From contig NZ_JAUSZL010000003.1 of assembly GCF_030817535.1 (NCBI RefSeq), positions 1 to 64,000 on the forward strand: a DNA stretch of 64,000 nt, in the 5' to 3' direction. The position numbers were made by a program, and so were the translations under genes. Shown in pieces: positions 55,888 to 64,000 of the stretch (position 1 is its first letter; each line of letters opens with the position of its first letter). The notes under the pieces were generated by a model that searched no databases, was not told the origin of the DNA, and saw only the letters and a program-made list of their open reading frames with translations. This DNA comes from Streptomyces sp. V3I8 (GTDB taxonomy: Bacteria > Actinomycetota > Actinomycetes > Streptomycetales > Streptomycetaceae).

Positions 55888-57957
55888 ATGTCTTCAGCCC
55901 TCCCCGGAACCTTCCTGTCCTCCCAGGCCGTCCTGGCCGAGTCGCTGCCGTACTACCGGCGCCGCCCGCAGCAGGAGAAGTTGGCCGAGCGCATCGAGTC
56001 CACCTTCGCCGAGCGCCCCGAAGAGGAAGCGGACGAGCTGCCGCACATCCTCATGGCCGAGGCGGGCACCGGCACCGGCAAGTCGCTGGCCGCGATGATC
56101 CCGCTCGTGCACGCCAGCCGCCGGGGCGGCCGGTACATCGTCGCCACCGCCACGATCGCCCTGATGAACCAGTACATCCGCAGCGACCTGCCGATGCTGC
56201 AGCGCGAACTGGGAGCGGCGGGCGTCGACTTCACCTGGGCCCCGCTCAAGGGCGTCAGCAACTTCCTGTGCAAGGTCAAGCTCGCCGAGGGCCCTGCCAT
56301 CCCGGGCCTGCGCGCGCTGCTGGAGGAGATCAAGCCGGACGACGAGGGCAACGAGACCCACACCGGCGACAAGGACGACATCCAGACCCCCATCGACCAC
56401 CGCACCGAGTGGTCCCTGCTGTCGGCGTCCTCCGACGAGTGCCCCGGCCGCTCGAAGTGCGGCATGGGCGACGCCTGCTTCGCGATGAGGCACAAGGACG
56501 CCGCGATGGAGGCGGGCATCGTCGTCACCAACACGGCCGTCCTCATGCTCGACACCAAGCTGCACCGCCAGACCCGCCTGTCCAGCGCCAGCGGCGAGGG
56601 CATGCACATCCTGCTTGGCGACTACGACGGCCTGGTCGTGGACGAGGCACACGAGCTGGAGTCCACCGCGACCAGTCACCTCGGCTTCGACGTCCGCCAG
56701 GGCGGCCTCATGCGCTACGCCGACCAGGTGGTCAGCTTCGTTCAGACCCACGGCGACGACACGGCCGCCGGGGCCGAGATGCAGCAGCAGAAGGTCCTCG
56801 ACCACCTCGACGAGGTCGGCAAGGCCATCCTCGCCACCCTCGGCAAGGAGAAGCAGGCCACCCTCGGCTCCGACTTCATTACCGAGCACTTCCCCGCCTT
56901 CGAGAGCCTGTTCGTCGAGCTGATGGAGCTGGTGGCCCAGCTGCGCAAGGTCAAGATCGTGCGCGGCGCGGCCGAGCGCTACGAGGACATCAAGGACCGC
57001 CTGTCCACCCAGGGCAGCAACTACCTCCAGCACCTCAAGGAGATCCTCCTGGCCGAGCCCCACAAGGTCGTGCGCTGGGCGGAGGTCTACGGCGAGCGCA
57101 ACCGCTGGATCATCAAGACCGCCCCCATCGAGGTCGGCGACTACCTGCGCGAGGAACTGTGGGACCGCGTCCCCTCCGTGCTCATGTCCGCCACGCTGAG
57201 CGCCGGGATCGGCCAGTCCCGCTACGACTACGTCCAGCGCTCCCTGGGCCTGCAGGGCGCCGAGGTCCTCGACGTCGGCACCCCCTTCGACTACCCGACC
57301 CAGGCCCTGCTCTACGTCCCTGAGTCCGGCGTGCCCTCCCCGTCGCCCTCCAGCCGCGCCGCCTGGGAGACCTGGGCCCGAGAGGCGACCTACGAGCTGG
57401 TCCGCATGGCCGGGGGCGGCGCCATGCTCCTCTACACCTCCCGCAAGGCCATGAACGACGCCCACGGCGCGCTGTCCGGCCGCCTGGCCGACATCGGCTG
57501 CACCTCGTTCATCCAGGGCGCCGACCTGACCAACAAGGAGATCGCCGCCCGTTTCCGCGACGACGAGGACTCCGTCCTGTTCGGCCTGCGGTCCTTCATG
57601 ACCGGCATGGACTTCCCCGGCCGCACGAACCGGCTCGTCGTGATCGACAAGCTGCCCTTCGCCGTGCCGACCGACCCGATCAACATGGCCCGCGAGGACG
57701 CCATCTCCAGCCGTGGAGGGAACCCCTTCGTCGACCTGGCCCTGCCCACCATGACCCTCGTCCTGGAGCAGGCGTTCGGCCGCCTCATCCGCAGCTCGGA
57801 CGACCGGGGCACCGTCGCGATCCTCGACTCGCGGCTGTCGGCGACCTGGTGGGGCCAGAAGATCCAGGCGGCCCTGCCGCCCGCCCGCCGCACCACGGAC
57901 TTCGCCGACGTCGCCGAGTTCTACGCCCGCCACGGCGCGCACGAACTCGCCAGCTGA
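55888..57957 (+). CDS. DinG/XPD-family iron-sulphur helicase
   Basis: 689 aa. Superfamily 2 XPD/DinG type: Q-like RRPQQEKLAERI, Walker A AEAGTGTGKS (57-66), DEAH at ~251-254, MSATLSAGIG, and C-terminal LLYTSRKAMNDAHGAL, FGLRSFMTGMDFPG and LEQAFGRLIRSSDD. Four cysteines that could ligate the 4Fe-4S cluster lie in NFLCKVK (about 128) and DECPGRSKCGMGDACFA (about 185-198). 5'-3' helicase for replication or repair. ATG 55888 ends the long non-coding region. Confidence 0.88.
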   Translation: MSSALPGTFLSSQAVLAESLPYYRRRPQQEKLAERIESTFAERPEEEADELPHILMAEAGTGTGKSLAAMIPLVHASRRGGRYIVATATIALMNQYIRSDLPMLQRELGAAGVDFTWAPLKGVSNFLCKVKLAEGPAIPGLRALLEEIKPDDEGNETHTGDKDDIQTPIDHRTEWSLLSASSDECPGRSKCGMGDACFAMRHKDAAMEAGIVVTNTAVLMLDTKLHRQTRLSSASGEGMHILLGDYDGLVVDEAHELESTATSHLGFDVRQGGLMRYADQVVSFVQTHGDDTAAGAEMQQQKVLDHLDEVGKAILATLGKEKQATLGSDFITEHFPAFESLFVELMELVAQLRKVKIVRGAAERYEDIKDRLSTQGSNYLQHLKEILLAEPHKVVRWAEVYGERNRWIIKTAPIEVGDYLREELWDRVPSVLMSATLSAGIGQSRYDYVQRSLGLQGAEVLDVGTPFDYPTQALLYVPESGVPSPSPSSRAAWETWAREATYELVRMAGGGAMLLYTSRKAMNDAHGALSGRLADIGCTSFIQGADLTNKEIAARFRDDEDSVLFGLRSFMTGMDFPGRTNRLVVIDKLPFAVPTDPINMAREDAISSRGGNPFVDLALPTMTLVLEQAFGRLIRSSDDRGTVAILDSRLSATWWGQKIQAALPPARRTTDFADVAEFYARHGAHELAS

Positions 57958-57962
57958 ATCCG

Positions 57963-57992
57963 TTGATCGCTACCCCAACTTTGGGGTAGAGT
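57963..57992 (+). promoter_or_regulatory. Promoter with operator-like palindrome
   Basis: TTGATC (57963-57968), 18-bp spacer, TAGAGT (57987-57992). The spacer contains a perfect 8-bp hairpin CTACCCCA-ACTT-TGGGGTAG overlapping the -10. Confidence 0.45.
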
Positions 57993-58037
57993 TGGCCTCA
58001 CGCCAAGACAGACCCGCCACAGCACAGGAGCATCAAC

Positions 58038-58799
58038 GTGACGACTTCCGCTGCCCTCACCAAGGCGCTCGTTCCCGCCTACGACTTCGATCAGGTCACC
58101 GCCTCCCTCAAGGCCGACCCGGGCACCGACCTCGCATCCCTGCTCAACGACCTGGCCAAGATCCCCACCCCGGAGATCACCAAGCCGGTCGCCAAGAAGA
58201 CCAAACTGGCCGTCGCCGAGCAGCTCAACGCGCAGATGGCGCACTCGATCGAGGCCCTTCCCCAGGTCTTCGGCAAGACCCCGCTCCCGGCCACCCGCCG
58301 GACGCTGCGCAAGAACGAACTGGCGGCCTTCACGGACGAGAAGGAGGAGATCGTCACCGCGAAGGCCGCCCTCACCAAGCGCGAGGAGCAGATCACCCGC
58401 GCAGTCTCCACGCACTTCGACGTCGTCGCCGAGCGCGAAGGCCGCGCCTCGATCGACAAGACGCCGGTCGACAAGAACGGCCACTACCTGATCGGCGGCA
58501 GCGGCAAGGGCACGCGAATGGAAGCCCCCGTCCCCGGCCGAGAGAAGTTCTTTGTTCGCGAGCGCAGCCAGGACAGGTCCGAACTGAACTTCGAGATGCT
58601 TTTTGACCTCTACGAGCAGGGCAGGGTCTCCCGCGCGGAGTTCCTCTACTACACCAAGGAGGTCCGGTACCGCGTGCTCGACGGCGCGAAGTTCAGCAAG
58701 GGCCTCCTGTCCCGGGCGCGCCGCAGCCGGACCCAGGAGATCATGACCATGATCAGCAGGGTCACCTACGGCACGCTGAGCATCAAGCTCCGCAGTTAG
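58038..58799 (+). CDS. Hypothetical phage DNA-metabolism protein
   Basis: 253 aa, not recognised. Mostly helical and lysine-rich in the first half (TKALVPAYDFDQVTASLKAD, KKTKLAVAEQLNAQMAHSIE, LTKREEQITRAVSTHFDVVAERE), then a basic C-terminus (EVRYRVLDGAKFSKGLLSRARRSRTQE). GTG start with AGGAG upstream. It has its own promoter-like site and is followed by a 12-bp hairpin. Placed in the replication block; a single-strand-binding or replication accessory role is only a guess. Confidence 0.6.
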   Translation: MTTSAALTKALVPAYDFDQVTASLKADPGTDLASLLNDLAKIPTPEITKPVAKKTKLAVAEQLNAQMAHSIEALPQVFGKTPLPATRRTLRKNELAAFTDEKEEIVTAKAALTKREEQITRAVSTHFDVVAEREGRASIDKTPVDKNGHYLIGGSGKGTRMEAPVPGREKFFVRERSQDRSELNFEMLFDLYEQGRVSRAEFLYYTKEVRYRVLDGAKFSKGLLSRARRSRTQEIMTMISRVTYGTLSIKLRS

Positions 58800-58836
58800 C
58801 AAGATCCCCTCCACCGGAGGGACGTACATAATGCCC

Positions 58837-58864
58837 ACCTCCGCCCGTATACACGGGCGGAGGT
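58837..58864 (+). terminator. Hairpin between replication-module genes
   Basis: A perfect 12-bp stem ACCTCCGCCCGT (58837-58848) / ACGGGCGGAGGT (58853-58864), four-base loop. The right arm's GGAGG is too far upstream to be the ribosome site of ATG 58886. Confidence 0.6.
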
Positions 58865-58885
58865 AGCGGTATATGAGAGGTCACC

Positions 58886-59350
58886 ATGACTGACGACGAC
58901 ACGAACCCCATCATCATCGAGCCCTACGTCGACACCCGAAAGGCCGACCCGAAGAAGAACATCTTCATCCTCTACGACGAGGACTTCCTGGAGGAAACCG
59001 ACCCCAGGCGGCAATCAACCGACCCGGACAGGCCGCTGCGCCAGCCGCACTTCTCCATCGGAGAGATCGGCCCCTGGGTCTTCGGCCGGAACGTCCACTG
59101 GCTGCGCAACGAGACGAAGAACCACCCTCTCATGCTGAACGGCAAGCGACTCGTCTTCCGCTTCACCACGGGCGGCCGGGGAGGGGGCGAGCGCCGCCTG
59201 ACCCTGCCCGACATCGAACGCCTGGCCTGGGCCCTGTTCCAGGGCAAAAGGATCGACGGAGTCGTACTCCAGCGCGCGACACAGATTCTCTCCTCCGTCG
59301 CCCACCAGCACGGCGCACTCCGAGACAAGAACGGAAAGCGGATCCGGTGA
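58886..59350 (+). CDS. Hypothetical replication-module protein
   Basis: 154 aa, not recognised. Acidic N-terminus (DDDTNPIIIEPYVDTR), then NIFILYDEDFLEE and SIGEIGPWVFGRNVHWLRNETKNHPLMLNGKRLVFRFTTGGRGGGERRLTLPDIERLA. The Gly-rich basic loop could contact nucleic acid. ATG with GAGAGG. Its last codons overlap the FEN gene start (GTGA), so the two are coupled. Confidence 0.6.
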   Translation: MTDDDTNPIIIEPYVDTRKADPKKNIFILYDEDFLEETDPRRQSTDPDRPLRQPHFSIGEIGPWVFGRNVHWLRNETKNHPLMLNGKRLVFRFTTGGRGGGERRLTLPDIERLAWALFQGKRIDGVVLQRATQILSSVAHQHGALRDKNGKRIR

Positions 59351-60231
59351 CACGCCCCACCCTGCTGGTCGACGGCAACAACCTGCTCTACCGCGCGGTC
59401 GAGGCCACCCGCCGCTCGGCCATGAACGCCCCCGACGGCACGAGCACCAGCGCCCTGGTGGTCTTCACCTCCACCCTCTCCCGCTACATCCGCGAGGAGA
59501 AGCCCTACCGCGTCATGATCTGCTGGGACGCGGGCTACGGCTGGCGCACCCGCCTGCACCCGGGCTACAAGGCCGCCCGGCCCCAGCACACCGACGACTA
59601 CCGCAGCACCTCCCGGGACCTCGTCACCGGCTTCCTGCAGCGCTGCCGCATCCCCCAGGCCAGAGTCGACGGCTTCGAGGCCGACGACCTGATCGCCGCC
59701 TACTGGCGCGCCCTGGACGCCCCCATCACCATCCTGTCCAACGACAAGGACATGCTCCAGATGGTGGGCCCCAACCCGGCCGGGCAGCCCTGCGAGCAGA
59801 TCCGCATCTCCTCGGCCGACACCCCGACCGACCGCTGGGACGAGGCGAAGGTCATCGAGCACTTCGGCTGCACACCCGCCCAGCTGCCGATCGCCATGTC
59901 GCTGGCCGGAGACCCCGGAGACGGCGTTCCCGGAGTCTCCGGCATCGGTATGAAAACGGCCGTCAAGCACCTCGCGAAGGCCGACTGGGACCTCAGCGCC
60001 ATCACCCACCCGGGCATCGCCGCCGCCCGCGACAGCGGAGAGATAGAGGTCTACCGCCAGCTCGTCGACCTGCGCGACACCCCCACCCCCGTGGTCCTGC
60101 CCCTGTCGGTGGCCCCCTTCATCCCCGTCACCCCCGGCCCGGACGACGCCTGGAGGGATCTCTACGGCTTCCTCAGCCGCTACGGCATGACCCGGACCAT
60201 CAACCGCCTGGCCAGCGGCGAACTCTGGTAG
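59347..60231 (+). CDS. 5'-3' exonuclease / flap endonuclease (FEN)
   Basis: 294 aa, typical of phage T5/T7-type FENs and the PolA 5'-exonuclease domain. Metal site residues: TLLVDGNNLLYRAV (Asp9), CWDAGYGWRTRLHPGYKAAR (helical arch basics), FEADDLIAAYWR, SNDKDMLQMV. The helix-3-turn-helix segment is LAGDPGDGVPGVSGIGMKTAVKHL. Removes 5' flaps and RNA primers during replication. GTG start overlaps the preceding stop by four bases. Confidence 0.9.
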   Translation: MTRPTLLVDGNNLLYRAVEATRRSAMNAPDGTSTSALVVFTSTLSRYIREEKPYRVMICWDAGYGWRTRLHPGYKAARPQHTDDYRSTSRDLVTGFLQRCRIPQARVDGFEADDLIAAYWRALDAPITILSNDKDMLQMVGPNPAGQPCEQIRISSADTPTDRWDEAKVIEHFGCTPAQLPIAMSLAGDPGDGVPGVSGIGMKTAVKHLAKADWDLSAITHPGIAAARDSGEIEVYRQLVDLRDTPTPVVLPLSVAPFIPVTPGPDDAWRDLYGFLSRYGMTRTINRLASGELW

Positions 60232-60356
60232 GGCATTTTCTTGCCCCCGGCCGAGCGCCGGGATAGCTTCAAGGAGCCTCCCCGCCAAGGGGCATCACCC
60301 ACGGCATGCACCACCGATTTGCCGTGCCCAGCCACCGCCAGGTTGGAGCTATCAAC

Positions 60357-60761
60357 TTGATCAACTTCGCCCCCACCGCCCCGTACGGAAAGCCCGCCAC
60401 GACGGCCGAAGCGCCCCCCGTGACCGCGCGCCCCGCCGGAGCCCCGGGCCCCGTCTCCATGGCCGCCACGGACCTCCTGGACTCCCCGGCGGACTGGTCC
60501 TGGGAGCAGCTGCGCGACTACGTCACGAGGTCCATCGCCGAGCGCCACGGGCCCCAGCCTCGGCACGAGTCCGTCAAGGTCAACTCGGTCTTCAAGTCCT
60601 TCGCCGCCCGCTGGGGCAACCAGGCCGGACCGATCGCGCGCTTCGCCTTCGAGGACCAGGACGGCTTCTGGCGCTCGGGCCCGGTCACCCTCACCCGGTT
60701 CATGAAGGGCAACGACGCCCACTTTGCGGGCCCCATCTCGGAGCGCCTTGCCAATGTCTAA
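60357..60761 (+). CDS. Hypothetical protein
   Basis: About 134 aa. TTG 60357 chosen because TTGGAGC lies eight bases upstream, giving LINFAPTAPYGKPA; an ATG at 60306 is in frame. The second half WSWEQLRDYVTRSIAERHGPQ and SVFKSFAARWGNQAGPIARFAFEDQDGFWRSGPVTLTRF resembles uncharacterised Streptomyces/phage proteins of replication clusters. The end overlaps the next ATG. Function unknown. Confidence 0.55.
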   Translation: MINFAPTAPYGKPATTAEAPPVTARPAGAPGPVSMAATDLLDSPADWSWEQLRDYVTRSIAERHGPQPRHESVKVNSVFKSFAARWGNQAGPIARFAFEDQDGFWRSGPVTLTRFMKGNDAHFAGPISERLANV

Positions 60762-61038
60762 GGCTCTCGACGCCATCCCCTGGGGCGAGCCGCCCTGCTG
60801 CCCGGACTTCTTCATCTGCTGCTGCCACGGCAACTTGTCCATCGAGTGCACCAGGCATCACGAGAACCCCTGCACGCGAAGCGAGGGGCACTCCTCGGTC
60901 ACCCGGGAGCAGTGGCACGACTGGGCGGAGAGGTGGGAACGGGAACTGCTCGACCGCCACATCACCGCCCACCAGGTCCTGGAGGCCTTCGGTCTCCCCG
61001 ACTGGTGGAACACCAGAGCCCTGAACGCCCTCATCTGA
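60754..61038 (+). CDS. Cysteine-rich small protein
   Basis: 94 aa. ATG 60754 overlaps the previous stop. Cys/His cluster PCCPDFFICCCHGN...CTRHHENPC suggests a zinc-binding knuckle. The helical C-terminus is REQWHDWAERWERELLDRHITAHQVLEAFGLPDWW. Probably a DNA- or protein-binding accessory in the replication operon. Confidence 0.6.
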   Translation: MSKALDAIPWGEPPCCPDFFICCCHGNLSIECTRHHENPCTRSEGHSSVTREQWHDWAERWERELLDRHITAHQVLEAFGLPDWWNTRALNALI

Positions 61039-61084
61039 TCCACACGGCCCGACCGCCACGGGCCCCTCATCAAGGACCGCCACC

Positions 61085-61921
61085 TTGAAACCGCCACCGA
61101 AACCCGCCGCCTGCATGCCGCTGTCCAACGCGGACTTCGAGCGCCTGAGGGCCGCCCGTCCCAAGCTGTGGGGCGACCCCCAGCGCGAGTGCAAGGTCTG
61201 CCTGAAGGAGAACGGCAACACCTACCGCTGGTGGGCCGACTCCTCGCGAACCGAGATCGCCACATACGAGTGCAATTGCACCGACCAGTGGCTGATGCAC
61301 ATGTGGTTCCTCAACGCAGGCATCGGAGCCAACTACCAGCGCCTGACCTGGGACGACGTCGCCAGTGTGGACCCAGCCATCGTCGAGCAGATCATGGCCT
61401 ACGTCCTGAACGCCAAGCGCAACGTCGCCGACGGCCGCAACCTCGTGCTGTGGTCGCAGTCCCCGGGCACCGGCAAGACGCTCCTGCTCAGCCTGCTGCT
61501 CAAGGCCCTCATGGTCCAGGGCTTCCAGGCCCACCTCGCCCAGTTCAACGAGATCATCGACCTCTTCACGAACTCCTGGCGGGACAAAGCCGAGCGCGAG
61601 CAGTGGAACCGCCGCGTACGCAACGTCCACATCCTCGGCATGGACGACATGGGCAAGGAGAGCAAGGGCCGCCTGGAGATGGTCGAGGCCATGGTCGATC
61701 AGATCGTCCGCGCCCGCGTCTCCGACTCCCTGCCGGTGGCCATCACCACCAACCTCACACCCCAGCAGATGCAGGAGGGGTACGGAGGCGGCGTCATGAG
61801 CCTGCTGTCCGAGCAGGCCGACTTCATCGAGGTCACCGGCACCGACTACCGGCCCCGCCGACGAGAACTCACAGCCCAGGAGGCCCGCCTGGGCCTCGTC
61901 CGACCGATTGCAGCGGTGTGA
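61085..61921 (+). CDS. DnaC/IstB-like AAA+ helicase loader
   Basis: 278 aa. N-terminal zinc-ribbon-like CKVC...CNC segment; Walker A WSQSPGTGKTLLL (about 125-135), Walker B HILGMDDMGKES (about 183), sensor-like VAITTNLTPQQM. Matches phage DnaC-like loaders that place the DnaB-like helicase on the origin; a helicase gene follows two genes downstream. TTG start 61085 after AAGGACC. Coupled tightly with the next genes. Confidence 0.82.
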   Translation: MKPPPKPAACMPLSNADFERLRAARPKLWGDPQRECKVCLKENGNTYRWWADSSRTEIATYECNCTDQWLMHMWFLNAGIGANYQRLTWDDVASVDPAIVEQIMAYVLNAKRNVADGRNLVLWSQSPGTGKTLLLSLLLKALMVQGFQAHLAQFNEIIDLFTNSWRDKAEREQWNRRVRNVHILGMDDMGKESKGRLEMVEAMVDQIVRARVSDSLPVAITTNLTPQQMQEGYGGGVMSLLSEQADFIEVTGTDYRPRRRELTAQEARLGLVRPIAAV

Positions 61922-61923
61922 CC

Positions 61924-62511
61924 ATGAGCAACGACGACATGTACCTCGGCACGGACATCTGGACCGCGAACCCTGCGGCGCAGCCTGCGCGCCTCCCCGT
62001 CCCCAAGGTCAAAAGCCTCCTTGGCGCGGAGGACCGCCATCGGCTTGCCCCGCGCCCCGTCGCCTACGCCAACGCGAGCACGACGGCGGCCGTCGCGGAG
62101 GTCGAGGCCGAGCTGAACAAGCTCCGTACCGGCCTCAAGGGGTTCTCCGACAAGTTTGTCGAGCTGGACATGACCACCACCCGCATGGTTGCCGCCCTGC
62201 GGGCGCCGGACGGCGAACTCGCCGAGGCGAGGGACACGATTGCAGCCCTGGAGAAACGGGTCGGGGCTCTGATCAAGGAGGCGCAGCGGCAGAAGCGCCG
62301 CGCCGAGCGCGCCGAGATCACGCCGGAGGAGATCGAGGCGAGCAAGCCGGGCGAGGTCGCCTTCCTGCGCCGGACCCCGGGTGACGCAATCAGGTACCTC
62401 GCCGCCGAGGTCATGAAGCACGCCGAAGCCGACGTCAACGCCTTCCTGATGGGCGCCGCCATGGGCCTGCGCATGATCGCCGATGACGTGGATCGGCTGC
62501 CGCAGGGATGA
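61924..62511 (+). CDS. Coiled-coil replication accessory protein
   Basis: 195 aa, not named. ATG 61924 lies two bases after the loader stop. Long heptad-like stretch (VEAELNKLRTGLKGFSDKFVELDMTTTRMVAALRAPDGELAEARDTIAALEKRVGALIKEAQRQKRRAERAE) predicts a coiled coil; the C-terminal helix is IRYLAAEVMKHAEADVNAFLMGAAMGL. The gene overlaps the helicase start (ATGA). Likely bridges loader and helicase; inferred from position. Confidence 0.6.
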   Translation: MSNDDMYLGTDIWTANPAAQPARLPVPKVKSLLGAEDRHRLAPRPVAYANASTTAAVAEVEAELNKLRTGLKGFSDKFVELDMTTTRMVAALRAPDGELAEARDTIAALEKRVGALIKEAQRQKRRAERAEITPEEIEASKPGEVAFLRRTPGDAIRYLAAEVMKHAEADVNAFLMGAAMGLRMIADDVDRLPQG

Positions 62512-63812
62512 CCACGAACGCCGAGGCGACCCTGTACGCCTCCCTCACCGACGTGGACGCGCTGGAGCAGCTGGCCGACACCGGCCTGGCCGCCGAGTGC
62601 ATCCCGACGGAGGGCATGCGCGAGGTCGTCGCCTACTGCGTGGCGTACTTCCACCGTTCCGGCCGAACCAAGGCGCCCTCCCGCGAGCTGCTGCAGGAAC
62701 AGTGGGGCACACGCCTGGAGCAGTGCCAGGTCATCCTCCCCGAAGCCGACCTGCAGGCCGACGAGATCTGGGCGGCCGTGGAGTACCTGCGCTCCCAGCA
62801 CGTCCTGGCCGAGTCCCAGCGCCTCCAGCGCGACATCGCCGTGAAGATCGCCGAGGCCGGGGTCCACGAACGCGTCGAGGTCATCCACGAGGCCGCCCAG
62901 GCCTTCCACGGCCTGTCCATGTCCGTACGCGACCGCTCGGCCGAGGTCGAGGGCATCACCGGCCTGCGCGACTCCCTGGCCCGCTACGACCAGCGCGCCG
63001 CCGCCCCCAAGGTCATCTCCGGCATGTCGCTGGGTATGAGCGCCGTGGACGAGCACTGCCTGGGCATCCACGACGGCGAGATCTGCACCTGGGCCGCCCC
63101 GCCCAAGGGCGCGAAGTCCTGGACCTCCACCCACGTCGCCCACACCGAGTGGAAGCGCGGCCGGGAAACCGTCCTCTACACGCTGGAGAACGGCGTGAAG
63201 ATGTCCTACGACCGGCTCGCCTGCCAGATCTGCTGCGTGGACTACCGCCAGTACCAGAAGGGCACCTGCACCCCCGAGGACGTCGACCGCGTACGCACCT
63301 GGCTGGACGAGAACGAAGCCGAGCTGGCCGACGGACTGCACATCCTCTCCCCGGACGACGGCCGCCGCACCCCGGCCGCCCTCATCCGCCAGGCCCAGTC
63401 CTACGGCGCCAAGAGCGTCATCGTCGACCAGCTCTCCCACATCGAGCACCCCAGCCCCGACTCCCGCCGCGCCCAGCACCAGAAGATCGCCGACATCATG
63501 GACGAACTGTCCAAGATCATCACCACCGGCCACCAGATGCTGCCGCTGTTCCTCAACGCCCAGATCAACCGCGAAGGCGTGGCCGCCGCGAGCAAGGCCG
63601 GACGGCTGGAGCTGCAGCACCTCGCGGAGTCGGCCGCCATCGAGCGCTACAGCAGCTGGGTGTTCGGCCTGATCCGCTCCGAGACCGAGGTCGTGGCCGG
63701 GATGGCCACGCTGCAGATGCTCGCCTCCCGGCGCATGGACCTGAAGAACTGGCGCATGGCCTGGGAGCCCTGGTACGGCACTCAGCACAGCCTCGGCGAG
63801 GTGTCCCTGTGA
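62508..63812 (+). CDS. DnaB-like replicative helicase (atypical P-loop)
   Basis: 434 aa. C-terminal RecA-like domain with ISGMSLGMSAVDEHCLGIHDGEICTWAAPPKGAKSW: the P-loop reads APPKGAKS rather than GxxGxGKS/T. VIVDQLSHIEHP is the Walker B/H2 region and LFLNAQINREG, LEQLHLAESAAIE-like LQHLAESAAIERYS matches DnaB motif H3-H4 texture. The N-terminal domain is helical. Overlaps the coiled-coil gene by four bases. Replication fork helicase is likely, pending confirmation that the altered P-loop is functional. Confidence 0.75.
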   Translation: MTTNAEATLYASLTDVDALEQLADTGLAAECIPTEGMREVVAYCVAYFHRSGRTKAPSRELLQEQWGTRLEQCQVILPEADLQADEIWAAVEYLRSQHVLAESQRLQRDIAVKIAEAGVHERVEVIHEAAQAFHGLSMSVRDRSAEVEGITGLRDSLARYDQRAAAPKVISGMSLGMSAVDEHCLGIHDGEICTWAAPPKGAKSWTSTHVAHTEWKRGRETVLYTLENGVKMSYDRLACQICCVDYRQYQKGTCTPEDVDRVRTWLDENEAELADGLHILSPDDGRRTPAALIRQAQSYGAKSVIVDQLSHIEHPSPDSRRAQHQKIADIMDELSKIITTGHQMLPLFLNAQINREGVAAASKAGRLELQHLAESAAIERYSSWVFGLIRSETEVVAGMATLQMLASRRMDLKNWRMAWEPWYGTQHSLGEVSL

Positions 63813-64000
63813 GTACGACAGTCAAGATCACCCATGTCATCGAGTACCCGCTGACTCTCGTCAGGGACGACCCCGAAGAATTCGCGCGAGGCATGGTGCG
63901 GATCTACGCCCTGCAGGCCCTCTGCCGCGCATACCCCTGCACCAGCACGACCGACGACCTTCAGATCACCGTCGCGACGGCGCGGACGACGGACCCCTTC
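63809..64000 (+). CDS. Hypothetical protein, cut by window end
   Basis: GTG 63809 overlaps the helicase stop (GTGA). 64 codons are open to the edge: starts STTVKITHVIEYPLTLVRDDPEE and continues RMVRIYALQALCRAYP-like. No recognisable domain in the visible part. It continues the replication operon. Confidence 0.5.
   Translation, partial: MSTTVKITHVIEYPLTLVRDDPEEFARGMVRIYALQALCRAYPCTSTTDDLQITVATARTTDPF

Overview
The window looks like part of the genome of a contractile-tailed double-stranded DNA phage of a high-GC actinobacterium, most plausibly Streptomyces or a close relative. This rests on very GC-rich DNA, many GTG/TTG starts, densely packed genes with 1-4 base stop/start overlaps, an HK97-type capsid block, a tail sheath plus tube, a G/GT frameshift pair, and gp25-like and J-like baseplate proteins. 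I saw no terminase, portal, integrase or tRNA gene; the first two presumably lie outside the window. Host and lifestyle are inferences.

Layout. (1) 0-7.5 kb: tail fibre with pectate-lyase-like and SGNH domains, CHAP endolysin, holin-like protein, and a SWIM zinc-finger virion-type protein. (2) 7.5-9.9 kb, minus strand: XRE repressor, ImmA-like metallopeptidase and DUF6545/MAB_1171c-type membrane protein, followed by a small plus-strand membrane protein. (3) 10.9-16.6 kb: prohead protease carrying inserted enzyme-like domains, scaffold-like protein, decoration-like protein and major capsid protein. (4) 17.1-23.9 kb: Fn3 decoration protein, head-tail connector and neck proteins, thyX and a tail-completion protein. 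(5) 23.9-24.4 kb, minus strand: small alarmone (ppGpp) hydrolase-like gene with iteron-like repeats. (6) 24.7-34.8 kb: sheath, tube, G/GT chaperones, tape measure, and a hub with two peptidoglycan hydrolase domains. (7) 34.8-36.6 kb, minus strand: parA and a parB-like gene. (8) 36.7-51.4 kb: baseplate wedge (gp25, J), a giant tail protein with an N-terminal poly-gamma-glutamate hydrolase domain, and four tail-fibre/adsorption proteins, three with YadA-head-like repeats. (9) 51.4-64 kb: replication module with SNF2 and DinG/XPD helicases, a Rep-like winged-helix protein, FEN exonuclease, DnaC-like loader and DnaB-like helicase.

How it works together. The plus-strand late genes build and release the virion. 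Three minus-strand cassettes sit as islands inside them: a repressor/protease/membrane-protein operon, an alarmone hydrolase and a partition locus. The partition genes plus a Rep-like protein suggest an extrachromosomal (phage-plasmid) prophage.

The most striking regulatory feature is a recurring CCAAGGGG(T/C)GA motif, often in or beside a hairpin whose 3' arm contains the Shine-Dalgarno sequence. It precedes nearly every late gene that follows an intergenic gap from 3.6 to 45.4 kb, and is absent from the minus-strand cassettes and essentially absent from the replication module. It resembles in concept the start-associated sequences of cluster K mycobacteriophages.
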